From positions 2,356,001-2,420,000 of the forward strand of contig JAHDVF020000010.1 of NCBI GenBank assembly GCA_022606425.2: a stretch of 64,000 bases of DNA. The letters are read 5' to 3'. How positions within the stretch are numbered: the first letter of the stretch is position 1; each line of letters opens with the position of its first letter. The translations under genes and the position numbers were made by a program. The notes beneath the pieces are model-generated. The model searched no databases. It was not told the DNA's origin and saw nothing but the letters and a program-made list of their open reading frames with translations. This DNA comes from Lepidostoma basale. Lineage: Eukaryota; Arthropoda; Insecta; Trichoptera; Lepidostomatidae. Shown piece by piece: positions 50,196 through 61,015 of this stretch.

Positions 50196-50616
50196 GATGA
50201 AAACTTCTGTTATACGGAACTCTTATTATATTTTATAAGTGCGACATATTTGTCGTAAAAAAATCGAAAATGTTTAAACCGTTTGATTTTCCCCATCGCT
50301 AATGCGAACTACCGATTCGTCCCTGTTAAGGTCGCCGTATAATGTAGAATATTTAAATTAGTTATCCTGAAGTCAAACAGCTTTGTATGGAATTCCAGTT
50401 CTTGACTGGACAACTGACGATATCCTTTTAACAGGATTTAGTATCGGTGAGCAATTTCAAAGAATAAACTTGTTTTATTGCGTAGCTACAAAAACATACC
50501 AAATAATATTCAAGTGTACAAATTAACATGTTGTCTTGGACTTAAACTTGCCATACGGAGGTTCAGTTCTTAACAGCTATTCCTGTTATGTTCGATAGAA
50601 AGATAAATACATGACT

Positions 50617-51165
50617 ATAACTAACTAACTAACTAACTAACCATCATGCCATTTCTCCGGAAGGGTAGGCAGAGAGGATAGATCGCCACAATAACCTGTC
50701 CTGGCATACCTCTCGGGATTCCTCTACATTCATACATCGTACCATGCACGCACGTCGATTATTCCGACTTCGAATGTGGCCGCCTTTTAGTAATTGATTA
50801 ATTTGGTCATGCCATGTTTTCCTCGGTTGTCCTCGGCTTCTTTTCCCACTCAGGCTGCTTGTGTACAACTTTTTAACCATTCTACTCTCATCCATTCGTT
50901 CCATATGTCCAAACCATCTCAGGGATCCTTTTTTAATTTTATTCATGATGCAGTCATCTGCCTTACATTTCTTTCTTATTTCATCATACAACGTTTTCCC
51001 GCACATTCTTCTTAGTGATCTCATTTCTACGGCGTTTATCCTGCTTTCATTCTTCTTTTGCCAGCTCCAAGCTTCACTTCCATACATGAGGGTTGGCACT
51101 AGAACTCCATTGTGTACTGCCATCTTTGCTTCTGTGGATATATTTCTATTTGCAGTAATGACTTA
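50617..51165 (-). mobile_element. LINE family A, best-preserved tail
   Basis: Minus frame open for 159 codons from MAVHNGVLVPTLMYGSEAWS through SRINAVEMRSLRRMCGKTLY, MERMDESRMVKKLYTSSLSG, RGQPRKTWHDQINQLLKGGH and RNNRRACMVRCMNVEESREV to AYPSGEMA and a (GTTA)5 tail. Carries a 9-codon difference (LYDEIRKKCKADDCIMNKIK) that suggests a separate subfamily. 5'-truncated, hence inactive. Confidence 0.85.
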
Positions 51166-51289
51166 CAACAGACAGTAATGCAGACATGACTATATATACT
51201 TGATATAACGTGGATAACAGTCCTAGTACACTTATTCATAATGTTTTTAGAAAGAATTAAAAAAAAAACATAATTGATGCAGTTTAGTA

Positions 51290-51930
51290 TATGAAAGTAG
51301 TTGAGTTCGTGTATATAGGTAGTATGTTTACAGGAGATGGGCGAGTGGAGAGGGATATTGAAAGAAGGGTTGGGACAGGCAACAAAGTGAATGGTGCACT
51401 TAAAGTTGTCATCGCAAACACAAACCTATCCAAAAAGCTAGAATAGCAGTGCACAATGGTGTTCTTCAGCCGACTCTTGTGTATGGAAGCGAAGCATGTA
51501 ACTGACAAAAGAAGGATGAAAGTAGATCTCTTAGACGAATGTGTGGATACTCTGTGTATGATAGAGTGTCGAATGAAAATTAAAGAAGTGAATGCGGTGC
51601 GAATGATGGTGTTATGAACAAAATAATGAAAGGATCATTAAGATGGTTTGGACATATGGAAAGAATGAATGAAGAAAGAATGGTAAAAAAATATATATAT
51701 TAACGATGTAAATGAAACCAGAAATAGAGGAATACCGAGGAAAACTTGGCACGATCAAATAAATTGAATGTCGGCCATGTGAAGAGTCAGAGAAATGGAC
51801 GCGCGTGCATGACACGATGTATGAATGTTGAGGAAGCGAGAGAAGTATGTCATGACCGAACAGTGTGGCGGTCTATTCTTTCTCCCTACCCCTCCGGGGA
51901 GACGGCGTGTTGGTTAGTTAGTTAGTTTTT
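51290..51930 (+). mobile_element. LINE family A, about 640-bp copy
   Basis: Begins at VEFVYIGSMFTGDGRVERDI, RRVGTGNKVNGALKVVIANT and runs to GAGACGGCGTGTTGGTTAGT. Frameshifts near 51440, 51585 and 51700. One of the longest copies at the 5' side. Confidence 0.8.
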
Positions 51931-51944
51931 TTTTTATAATGCCT

Positions 51945-52258
51945 TAGATATGTGTATCCCCTTGCCTTCTCTGGAGGATTTTCTGTCGGGGTTACCTTCC
52001 CTTAGCTGGGTGTATCCAGTTTTATGGCGCTGGAAGCTCGCCATTCGTCCTCTCTCTATCTCCTATGGCACTAAGTAATATGTGCCACATTGCCCGGGGT
52101 TCGCGGGGTCTTTAAAAGACCTCTCGTGGACGCTAGAGAGTTGGACTTGATAGTAGTGATGCTGTTGTAAATGCAACATGGCGCCTTACGACATTTTGTA
52201 GAGGCGTATTTTCCAGCAAAACATACCCCATCGTAACCCTACTACCCTTTTGAGCCTA
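51945..52258. other. Unassigned, moderately GC-rich repeat-like block
   Basis: CCCCTTGCCTTCTCTGGAGG, CTTCCCTTAGCTGGGTGTAT, GCCCGGGGTTCGCGGGGTCT and CAACATGGCGCCTTACGACA. No copy elsewhere in the window and no frame. Base composition and its position directly after a LINE tail suggest part of an unidentified retrotransposon. Confidence 0.35.
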
Positions 52259-52259
52259 T

Positions 52260-53045
52260 AATTTATGTGGATAATTAATACAAATGAAAACTCTGTTTTC
52301 TTAATAGAGAATTACATGATTCGTTTTGCTAAGGCATTATCGTATAACGTTTGGTATAACCTAGAAAGGCGAATCATTTCATTCCCACAAAATTTAATAA
52401 AACTTCTAGAAAACGAGCGTCTTCATCATATTCAATAATTAATGTGTAGTTTAACATCATTGTTGTCATCGCAAACGAAAGCCTATCCAAAAAAGCAAAG
52501 ATGGCAGTGCATAATGGTGTTCTAATGCCGACCCTTATGTGGGGAAGTGAAGCATGGAACTGGCAAAAGAAGGATGAAAATTGAATAAATGCAGTAGAAA
52601 TGAGATCTCTAAGACGAATGTGTGGCAAATCTGTATATGATAGAGTGACAAATGTAAGTATAAGAAGTAAGTGAATGTGGTGCGAATGAAAGTGTTATGA
52701 ACAAAATAAGGAAAGGGTCATGATGGTTTGGACACATGGAAAGAATGAGTAGGACAGAATGGTACAGAAGGTATATGTTAACGGCGTGAACGGAGCTAGA
52801 AATAGAGAAAGGCCGAGGAAAACGTGTCACTATCAAATCAATCAAATATTGAATGTCGTTCACGTGAAGAGTCGGAGAAATCGACGTGCGTGCATTACAA
52901 AATGTATGAATGTAGAGGAATCGAGAGAAATATGTCAGGACAGAACAGTGTGACGTTCCATTCTTTCTGCCTATCCCTCCGGGGAGACGGAGTGATGGTT
53001 ATTTAAAAAAAAAATACATCATTGTTCAGTAAACAATAAATATGA
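52260..53045. repeat. HH1 foldback element interrupted by a LINE
   Basis: HH1 sequence at 52260-52464 (AATTACATGATTCGTTTTGC, CTAAGGCATTATC, AGAAAGGCGAATCATTTC) and its right border at 53016-53045 (TTGTTCAGTAAACAATAAAT). A family A LINE occupies 52465-53015 with an 11-bp duplication ACATCATTGTT (52454-52464 and 53016-53026). The hammerhead folds are mutated (GAATCAT instead of GAAACAT). Confidence 0.7.
52465..53015 (+). mobile_element. LINE family A inserted in an HH1 element
   Basis: CAAACGAAAGCCTATCCAAA start, ATGGCAGTGCATAATGGTGT, GAACTGGCAAAAGAAGGATG, NRERPRKTCHYQINQILNVV and terminus TCCGGGGAGACGGAGTGATG with a short A-rich tail. Target duplication ACATCATTGTT on both sides. A further tail fragment (TTTCGGAGAGACGGCGTGAT) lies at 53103-53142. 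Confidence 0.8.
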
Positions 53046-53142
53046 TTAATCTGAATATCTGATGAAAAAAAAATGCCCGTTGCCACCTCTGATTAATGTT
53101 TTCATTTCGGAGAGACGGCGTGATGGTTAGTTATTAGTCATT

Positions 53143-53650
53143 ATTTTCCTTAAAGCTTTTTGATTGATTCCTTACCTTGACCACTAATGCTTAATTAAAA
53201 ATGTAATCATCCGATCAGCCTTGCTCATCAATAACAGAGGCAAGGCAGCCAAAGACACGAACATATTTCCATTTGTCACGCGAACTTCTCGTACACTAAC
53301 TGTCCAACTTTTCAACACAAATTGAACCTCAGCTCACCACTTACTTAGTAAGAGCTGTTGGAAAATCGATGGCCGCTTCGCACGATCGCGGGTGTAACCC
53401 GGACACATTATAATTTACAGTTTTCAAGGAAATAGCCATAAAATTCAAATGTTATATGAATCGCCTTCAATTGTGTGCTCTTAAATTTTCCTGTCTCTTT
53501 TGTTATCTATTTTACCCCCTATAGTGCGGTACATTTGCAGCTCACATTTGAATGAATGGAATAAACCTTTTTACTTTAATGCCTTATCACTAAATTGTAC
53601 GTAATATAATGATGAACTGGTTCTATCTGTCTTAGCTGCTTATGTAGTTA
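53143..53650. other. Single-copy stretch, no gene supported
   Basis: The segment 53210-53420 is less AT-rich (CCTTGCTCATCAATAACAGA, CGCTTCGCACGATCGCGGGT) but has no long frame and no splice-site pair. No repeat partner. Confidence 0.35.
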
Positions 53651-54002
53651 CAGTAAACGCTTTCTTAACCGGCGCTGCTTTAACCGTCCCACCGCTTTAA
53701 CCGGCCTTTTGTTCCATTTTTCAATCCATTGTAGGCTTACTTTTAAAAATATATTTGGAGTGATGTGTGGCTTTTTCCTGTACATATTTTTTAAAGTTTG
53801 TGAAATGTTAATTTTTAATGTGTGAGTTTCTAATACAGAATAAAAGTTCTGTTTTCTTAGTGTTTTGAAATAAATGTGTTTTTTTCTTCCTTGCGAAGTG
53901 TTTATTTTTTTAAATGTCTTTTCACTACTTCTCTTTAACCGGCTTTTTCGTTATCCAGCCCTGGGTCGGTCCCGTCAAGGCCGGTTAAGAGAGCGTCTAC
54001 TG
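53651..54002. mobile_element. Pogo/Tigger-like MITE, 352 bp
   Basis: Terminal inverted repeats CAGTAAACGCTTTCTTAACC (left) and, inward from the right, CAGTAGACGCTCTCTTAACC. Flanked by TA on both sides (53649-53650, 54003-54004). The TTAACCGGC motif recurs subterminally (53690-53705, 53935-53945). TIR style and TA duplication fit pogo-like elements. No transposase. Confidence 0.8.
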
Positions 54003-54054
54003 TAGTTGCAGTTTAAGATCATTTTTTTACTACAAATGAAGGCAGCAGCACAAA

Positions 54055-54360
54055 GAGTGTTAAATCAAATCAGTTTATTTTCTCAAAAGATATTACAAAC
54101 AGGTAAAATATATAAAAAAATATGTAATACCAGGAACGCATGAGAGATGGTTCGACATTAGGAATACAAGATACCCCCCTAAGCCAAGACTATTTTTCTT
54201 CTGAACGTACTTTCACGAATATGAAAGACGTCGATCTCCGAAGCGATCATGTTCAGCAGTTTGATTGCTCTCCACACCGGCATCTCCAGAGGCAGGTTGG
54301 TTCGGCATGCTGGGAGATAAAACAGTCTGTGCAGTTAACCCCCATTGTGCATTAAAAAAA
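54055..54360 (-). mobile_element. Interspersed repeat H, copy 4
   Basis: Left end TTAAATCAAATCAGTTTATT, then AATACCAGGAACGCATGAGA, GGCATCTCCAGAGGCAGGTT and GGAGATAAAACAGTCTGTGC: the reverse of the 14585 copy, truncated in the coding part. Confidence 0.65.
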
Positions 54361-54474
54361 TATCTCGAACTGTGGTTGGGTACATTTACAACTCAGACAG
54401 ATAGTCAAATAGTCAGAAAACACATGGGGAAATCCATCAACCCACGTTAAATTTTCATGAATACTAACCATAGA

Positions 54475-54885
54475 TATCTTGTTCTTCTTCCTCAGCCTAT
54501 TCCCGTCCACTCCTGGACAAAGGCCTCCTCCATTCGTTTCCATGTCACTCTGTCTTGTGCGGACTGCATCCAGGTTATTCACTTTGCTTGGACAATGTTA
54601 CAGTTTCAAGACCATAAGTACCAACTGGCAGAACAAAGGCTTCATAGACTTTTAGTTTCAGGTTGATCGGTATTTTCCGATTTTTAAGGATGTAACCCAT
54701 GTTTTCATAAGCTGCCCAGCTTAGTCCAATTCTTCTCTTGAGCTCTGGGGTTTGGTTATCTCGGCCAATCGAATATTGTGTCCCAGGTATGTATATTCTT
54801 GGACATTTTCGATTCTGTTGCCATCCACCTTGATTTCAAGCCTTTTCGTGCCCATCACCTTGGTCTACTATAGACACAATTTGAT
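54475..54885 (-). mobile_element. LINE family D, C-terminal ORF2 fragment
   Basis: Minus reading: MGTKRLEIKVDGNRIENVQE, YTYLGHNIRLAEITKP, then the LVLMVLKL..LSK-like region and VRTRQSDMETNGGGLCPGVD, GNRLRKKN. Two frameshifts. Extends further 5' than the other family D copies. Confidence 0.7.
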
Positions 54886-55297
54886 TTATTTAGACAAATA
54901 TAAAAACGATCTTCAAGCGATCATATAAATATTTTTACAAAACCTACTTCTTTCCATAGCCATTTTGCTCACTCCAGATCTTATCTTGATTTATTTATCC
55001 TCAATTTAAATCATAAATACGTTCACATGGTAAGTGTTAAAATTCCTTTAATTTTTTCAGATCTAAATATTATATTTTATTAAACTTATTTGTCCTGTCA
55101 ACAACTCATAACTTAAGCAGTTTCATTATTGAATCTTCGGCATGCGGAGGTTCATCTCTTGGCTATTCCTCTTACGTCTGAAAGCTTTATATGTTAGACT
55201 AAATCATACTTTTCTTAATGGCCTAAATGACTAATACCCAATATCAGTAGTAGTTTACTAAAACACGCGTATTTTTTTATTATAACTAATTTTATTG
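54886..55297. other. AT-rich stretch, nothing recognised
   Basis: No repeat partner or gene supported. Confidence 0.4.
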
Positions 55298-55440
55298 GCC
55301 GCGTGAAGAGTTGGAGAAATCGACATTTGTGTATGACATTATGTATGAATGTTGAGTTTTGTGTAAATGGTGAATTTTGAACATCATGTTTGTCTACTCC
55401 TTTGGAGAGACGCCGTGGTGATTAATTAATTTGTTAGTTA
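55298..55440 (+). mobile_element. LINE family A, 3'-end fragment
   Basis: GGCCGCGTGAAGAGTTGGAG, TGTATGACATTATGTATGAA and GGAGAGACGCCGTGGTGATT. Strongly diverged with a deletion before the terminus. Confidence 0.65.
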
Positions 55441-55508
55441 GAGGGCAAATATTTTTTTATTTAAAAACATAAATTATTTGAATAAAACTTAGAAAAACTA
55501 AGACTAAC

Positions 55509-56095
55509 TTCACTTAGAAGTTTATTATATTTTATGTGAATGACATCTTTCGCCTGTCTAATGATCCATTTACACCGGACAGTGACCAAAACGGCACCGT
55601 AACGTCACCAATGTAGCCATGAATCTCACTGACTCTTTATCTCAAATTCTAAAAAAAAAGCCATCGGGAGAGTTGATAAGTGACAGTTTTACGTCTGTGC
55701 GTCTCTTTAGACTCTCCCGATGATGATTTTATTATTGCATTTGAGATGACAAATCGGTGAGAATCAAGCCTACGTCTGTGGACCTTAAGGCATTAACATT
55801 AGCTGTTTCGCCAACCGACGTTGGCATCATCAGGTATTACAATAAACTACTGTCGCGACAAACTGTCGCGACACTCTCAGTGAATAACAAGAAATTGTCT
55901 TATTATAACAGTGTTTTAAATTTTAACAGCAATAATGTTGAAGTATCATAGTGTTTCGGCCAAAACAATGGACTATTGCATTAACAAATGTTTTGATAAT
56001 GCCTTAGACATGTGAAACATGTCATTCACATAAAATACGAGTACAATAAAACTTCTAAAAAACAGACGTTTTCATTCGTATTAATCACTTTTCCT
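55509..56095. repeat. HH1 foldback split by a MITE and an HH2 copy
   Basis: Left HH1 arm at 55509-55565 (ATGTGAATGACATCTTTCGC), right arm at 55975-56095 (TTTTGATAATGCCTTAGACA, TGTGAAACATGTCATTCACA). Between them: a foldback MITE at 55566-55790 with inverted CATCGGGAGAG / CTCTCCCGATG, and an HH2 copy at 55795-55974 whose minus fold has intact CTGATGA (complement of 55827-55833), stem II GCCAAC/GTTGGC and GAAAC but a lost cleavage triplet. Three nested elements at one place. Confidence 0.6.
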
Positions 56096-56299
56096 CTTTT
56101 ACTGCAACCGGTTTCGATTCTGTACGTATAATTAGTGGTCGCCCAGGTGTAGATACGTATCAGCAGCTCCTGAATAACGCGGAGTTCCTGTTTCTTTTAA
56201 ACGTGATTAGTTGTTAATATAACAATAAAAAATTAAATAATGTTTAGACATGTGTGACCACAGCTCCTGAATAACGCGGAGTTTCTTTGATGGTGAAGA

Positions 56300-56640
56300 G
56301 GCACTCTTGAGAGTGATTCGAGATTCCGCGGCCGCTATAAGGGCAATCCTCCCCGTGGCATTAGCAAGATAAGCACGCAGATTGTTATTATGGCTGACAG
56401 TTGCGTCAAGGTCGCGGGACCGGCTGCCGGCTGCCGCTGTGCCGACTCGCCCTCCCTCCTCGTTCAGTCTTCACCGCACTCCGACCCAGCCGGCTAGCCA
56501 GCGCGTTGTGCTTATATGGACACAATCTCACACGAGTCCCGAAACAGTGATTCATTAGCGGTGTACACCAGTGCTGTTCCTTGTGATATAAAAAAAAAGA
56601 CTTTATTCTATTGTTTCGTATATCGTGTTGCAACCGGCAT
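56300..56640 (+). promoter_or_regulatory. Candidate promoter and 5' leader
   Basis: GC-rich island in AT-rich DNA. TATA-like CTATAAGGG at 56334-56342 follows GCGGCCGC; about 60 bp downstream an ATG opens MADSCVKVAGPAAGCRCADS and stops after PHSDPAG. CpG-rich content and the TATA box suggest a transcription start, perhaps of a further isoform of the PET-LIM gene or of an unrelated gene. The short frame ends in a stop with no clear donor before it, so it may be an upstream frame. No homology recognised. Confidence 0.3.
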
Positions 56641-56684
56641 CAATCAAAACAAAGGACAATGGGTTCGTATTTTCAATTTTATAT

Positions 56685-56950
56685 ATTTTCTACCCTTTAA
56701 AATCATGATTCACTGTACAATCGTAATCAGTAATTTTAACTTTTAATATAAATAATTTTTTTCACGCGTGTTAAAATTTCACAATTAACAATACCATAGT
56801 GTTCTTCTTTTGTTTTGATAACTTCTATCCTACAACAATAATCAGAAAAAAATTCTAAATTAGATTCAAAATCAGAACGAAAATCAAAGAAATATTACTC
56901 TATCGCCTACTTTCTTTGATGACATCCTGGTTTTTGCCTATTTATATTAT
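56685..56950 (+). repeat. Interspersed repeat R, copy 2
   Basis: Parallel to 38325-38640 (TTTTCTACCCTTTAAAATCA, GTACAATCGTAATCAGTAAT, TTTCACAATTAACAATACCA). Confidence 0.5.
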
Positions 56951-57119
56951 GTTTTTTTTATGTGTCACGTGGTTCTTTAATAATGAAATAAAATAAATAA
57001 GAAGATGAATCGTCAGACTCTTTACATACATATGACAAGAATTTAAGGGCATAGTTGATTTACTAAACAAATATATTATCATTTTTTTGATAAACTTAAG
57101 GCAACACTGCAATTCCATA

Positions 57120-57425
57120 ATGACGATTTTTTTAATTAAACGCTGTTTTCTCACCTTTACGCTTATTTTTCTCGACAAGTTTCGAGTTTATATCGTTCTC
57201 CCGATGAAGGAGGTGTAAAATCTTCGAAATAATGCGTTAAAAATTGTGGAATTCCATGATGACATTTTTTTATAAATTATATAGCTGTTTTTTCCACATT
57301 TGAGTTTATTTTTCTTGATACGAATCGAGTTTTTTATCGTTCTCCCGATGTAAAATCTAAGGTGTAAAATCATCGAAACATGCAAAGAAAAATAAACTCA
57401 GAAATAGAAAAAGTGTTTTATTTCA
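57120..57425. repeat. Two tandem HH5 foldbacks
   Basis: Foldbacks at about 57160-57235 and 57305-57405, in direct tandem. Each has TTATTTTTCTCGACA-type left arm and CGTTCTCCCGATG plus CGAAAC or CGAAAT right arm. Core is CCGATGA (U4 to C) in the first; the second has lost A9. Period about 141 bp. Confidence 0.5.
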
Positions 57426-57594
57426 TAAATAATTCGTCAAACAGAATATCGTTTGGTTTATGTAATGAAAATACTTATTTAATAAACAACAACAAGTCGT
57501 TTCTTTATACAGGGATCAATATTGTATATATCTGTACATCAAATATTTAGATAATAGGTACATTGTAATCATAATTAATATACAAGTATATGAA

Positions 57595-57750
57595 AACGTC
57601 TTCTTCCAGGAGTTTTATTAAATTGTATATGGAATTACATGTTTCGCCTTTCTAGGGCGTTATCAAATGTAAAAAACAGATATTTTCATTTATATTATTA
57701 CAATAATTTTATATCGAGTTTTGCATCATTGTTCGAGAAACAATAAATAA
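57595..57750 (-). repeat. HH1 element, minus arm
   Basis: AATTACATGTTTCGCCTTTC, TAGGGCGTTATCAAATGTAA, then border TTGCATCATTGTTCGAGAAA. One fold only. Confidence 0.5.
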
Positions 57751-58862
57751 ATTTAGATCATACATTGTTTTTCGATGACAACTATATAAAATTTAATACC
57801 AAGGAGTTTAAAGGAATTCTCCGATAAAGTACCCACCCTTTTGCGTATACTTTATTTTTTGCTAGAATTATAATACTAGAAGTACACTTGCTGTGTTCTT
57901 TAAAAAAATATGTAACTATTGTAGAAGAAGATACATGCTTTTCTTTTAAACAGACGTTTGTTTTCATATTTTAATTTAATGTATACTATTAATATTAATA
58001 AAGCAATAATTCCATTAAAAAAATATTGCTGTTTATGGTTATAAACACAAAAAATATGTATGGTATACATCCTTCTTCAGTGTATCTGTATATGTTTAAT
58101 ATTACTAGAATAAGATAAATGTTTTTCATTTAAACGGACGTTTGTGTTATAAAAGGAACAAAGATCGTGCCTTTTATTTTTAGTGTATACATTGAATATT
58201 TTGATAATTATTTTTAATTTTTATAACACTGTTTAATATCACAATTTATTTTTATTCACTGAGAATGTCGCGACAGCTGTTTCGCCAACCGATGTTGACA
58301 TCAAAGAGTAATAATGTTGAAGTATCATAGTGTTTCGGCCAAAACAATGAACTATTTAATTATTTTTAAATATATTTTGTATTAATTCTAGTGTATTCAT
58401 TTATTAGAATGGATAAAATATTATGGAATTGAAATCAGATTGTTTTAACCCGTTGTTATGTACATATTTTATGTACGTATTTTTTATAGTCAAGTGATAG
58501 GACTCAAATTGAATCTTCTCAATTGCTAGTTGAATCTTTATTACATGTGGGTATACTAGATTTGTTGATATATTTCTACTATTACCACCTACGCATTATT
58601 ATTATAAATACATTATTTATATTACGTAGGTGGTATGTAATATATATTATATTACACGTAGTTAAAGCATACTTCAGAATCCAAGTACTGAAAAGGTTTT
58701 ATTAACGATTTTGAAAGAAATCTGCAATTTTTTCATAAGTCATGGAAGTAGCATATTTGAGAAGAGTGCATTCGGTTTATACATTATTTTAACCTCAGTT
58801 TTCAGACCATACCTGTTCATCAGTGCATGAAAGAAACTCAAATAAGTAAAGGTTTCTTTTTA
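57751..58862. other. AT-rich stretch with HH8 and HH2 remnants
   Basis: At 58040-58110 the minus strand has CTGAAGA, A, GGATGTATACC and ATACATATT, a decayed HH8 fold. At 58215-58365 an HH2 minus fold remains (GCGACAGCTGTTTCGCCAAC, CGATGTTGACATCAA). At 58580-58635 ACCACCTACG and CGTAGGTGGT form a short hairpin. Nothing else recognised. Confidence 0.45.
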
Positions 58863-59345
58863 ACTAACTAACTAACTAACCATCACGCCGTCTCCCCGAA
58901 GGGGTAGGCAGAAAGAATGGACTGCCACACTTTTCTTTCCTGACATATTTCTCTCGCTTCCTCAACATTCATACATCGTGTCATGCACGCGCGTCGATTT
59001 CCCTGACTCCTCACATGGCCGACATTCAATATTTGATTTATTTAATCGTGCCACGTTTTCCTCTTTTTCTGGTTCCATTTACATCGTAACATATAAATTT
59101 TTTACCATTCTTTCTTCATTGATTCTCTCCGTATGTTCAAACCATCTTAATGATCCTTTCATGATTTTGTTCATAACACCATCATTCGCACCGCATTCAC
59201 TTCTTATGTTTTCATTCGACACTCTTATCATACACAGAGTATCTACACATTCGTCTAAGAGATCTCATTTCTACTGCATTTATTCTACTTTCATTTTTCT
59301 TTCGCCAGTTCCATGCTTCGCTTCCATACATAAGGGTTGGTAGAA
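58863..59345 (-). mobile_element. LINE family A1, 3' part
   Basis: (GTTA)n tail as AACTAACTAACTAACCATCA on the plus strand, then the reverse of the terminus through GCCGACATTCAATATTTGAT to TTCCATACATAAGGGTTGGT (MYGSEAWNWRKKNESRINAV on the minus strand). Confidence 0.8.
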
Positions 59346-59439
59346 TTAATATTTTTTTATGTTGTAATAATATGTAAATACAATATATGCGAGAGAGATA
59401 TTTTAATATTTTAAGCTGCTTCAAAATTTCATATGAATG

Positions 59440-59650
59440 CTCTCTCCGACTTTTTGTTTCCTCCCTGCCTGAAATGGATGCTTTTTGCCATTTCGTTTGA
59501 AAATGAGTCGTAAATTTATGAGGCCGACAGAAGAGTGAGTCAGGTTAACCAAAATACAGCCGCCACTTCCTTCGCAGAGTCAATTCAGTTCAGTGCATCG
59601 TGACGTCACGATTCACAAAACACACTCAGTGTAGGTACAAAAAAAACAAA
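59440..59650 (+). promoter_or_regulatory. Candidate promoter with initiator and CRE
   Basis: Single-copy block with initiator-like TCAGTTCAGTGC (59587-59599) directly followed by TGACGTCACG, a perfect cAMP-response-element palindrome, and a possible donor CAGTGTAG|GTAC near 59632. No coding frame. Could be a noncoding first exon; inference only. Confidence 0.25.
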
Positions 59651-59752
59651 CATGTTTTTGTCTTTATACACAAATTCTTACTGAAGGTTTAATAAGAATT
59701 AGAATCATGCATATTTTCTTTATACGTAGTTAAAATAATATATTATATTATA

Positions 59753-59960
59753 GGGTAACAAAGTGAATGGAGCTTTAAAAATAGTTATTGGAAACAATAA
59801 TTTATCAATGAAAGCGAAAACGGCCGTTCACAATGGAGTTCTGGTCCCAACCCTGATGTACGAGGTAGGCAGAAGAAGGATGAGACCAGAATAAATGCGG
59901 AAGAGATGAGGTCCCTAAGAAAAGCTGCCGAAACCGGTCGACGATAAACACAAGTGGAAG
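59753..59960 (+). mobile_element. LINE family A piece fused to an HH7 fragment
   Basis: GGTAACAAAGTGAATGGAGC, ACGGCCGTTCACAATGGAGT, TGCGGAAGAGATGAGGTCCC, then at 59925 the HH7 phrase AAGCTGCCGAAACCGGTCGA with intact GAAAC and ACCGGT. Confidence 0.65.
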
Positions 59961-60004
59961 CACAATAAATATATAATAATAATAATTTTTTTTTAGAATT
60001 TGTT

Positions 60005-60235
60005 TTTTTGTATACAAATACTTGTAGACAAATACTGGATTTTTACCCATTGCGGGTTAATCATTTTTTAAGGATTAATTGTATCTCAATAGAGACGAAG
60101 ATGTAAATTATGTTGTTAAACATAAAGTGATCGCTTAACCCAACCAATGACAAGGCATAAATCCTGTAAACGCCTCGACTACCATATTCTGTTTCCAAAT
60201 AATTAACATCTTCGTCTCTATTGAGATACAATAAT
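60005..60235. repeat. Interspersed repeat M, short copy with clear terminal inverted repeats
   Basis: ATTGTATCTCAATAGAGACG near 60078-60103 is the inverse of CGTCTCTATTGAGATACAAT at 60213-60232. The centre keeps TAACCCAACCAATGACAAGG. This copy defines the TIR of repeat M. Confidence 0.7.
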
Positions 60236-60433
60236 TTTTTTTTGTTTACATTATTTAAAAAATTGTTTCACGCAATTTTTTGTGTTTTTTATTATCGAAA
60301 CTAACTAGTTTTGCAAGCGGAGCTTTATCCGGTTAACTAATGAATTGGCTTGTTTGTTTATTTGTTGGTTTAAAACTGGTAAATAAGATTAACATATATA
60401 ATAACATTGAATTGTTAGACATTTTATTAACTT

Positions 60434-61015
60434 ACTAACTAACTAACTAACCATCACGCCGTCTCTCCGGAGGGGTAAGCAGAAAGAATGGAACGCGACA
60501 CTGTTCTGTCCTGACATACTTCTCTCGATTCCTCTACATAAATACATCTTGTCATGCACGCACGTCGATTTCTACGACTCCTCACGTGACCGACATTCAA
60601 TATTTGATTGATATGATCGTGCCACGTTTTCCTCGGCCTTCCCCTATTTCTAACTCCGTTCACGCCGTTTACATATACATTCTTTACCACTCTGTCTTCA
60701 CTCATTCTTTTCATGTGTCCAAACCATATTAATTACCCTTTACTTATTTTGTTCATAACACTTTTATTCGCACCACATTCACTTCTTATACTTGCATTTG
60801 TCACTCTATCATATACAGATTTGGCACACATTCGTCTTGGAGATCTCATTTCTACTGCATTTATTCTACTTTCATCCTTCTTTTGCCAGTTCCATGCTTC
60901 ACTTCCATTCATAAGGGTCGGCACAAGAACACCATTATGCACTGCCATCTTAGCTTTTTTGGATAGGTTTTTGTTTGCGATGACAACTTTAAGTGCACCA
61001 TTTACATTTTATTAA
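60434..61015 (-). mobile_element. LINE family A1, about 580-bp copy
   Basis: CTAACTAACTAACCATCACG tail; minus frames NRGRPRKTWHDHINQILNVG, RRNRRACMTRCIYVEESREV, AYPSGETA and MAVHNGVLVPTLMNGSEAWN. A frameshift near 60715 separates the two open parts. Confidence 0.8.

Noticed and set aside
50620..50641. TTAG-type tandem repeats (AACTAACTAACTAACTAACC) taken as telomere-like sequence
   Set aside because: The unit is GTTA (4 bp), not TTAGG, and it is always attached to a family A LINE terminus, so it is a retrotransposon tail.
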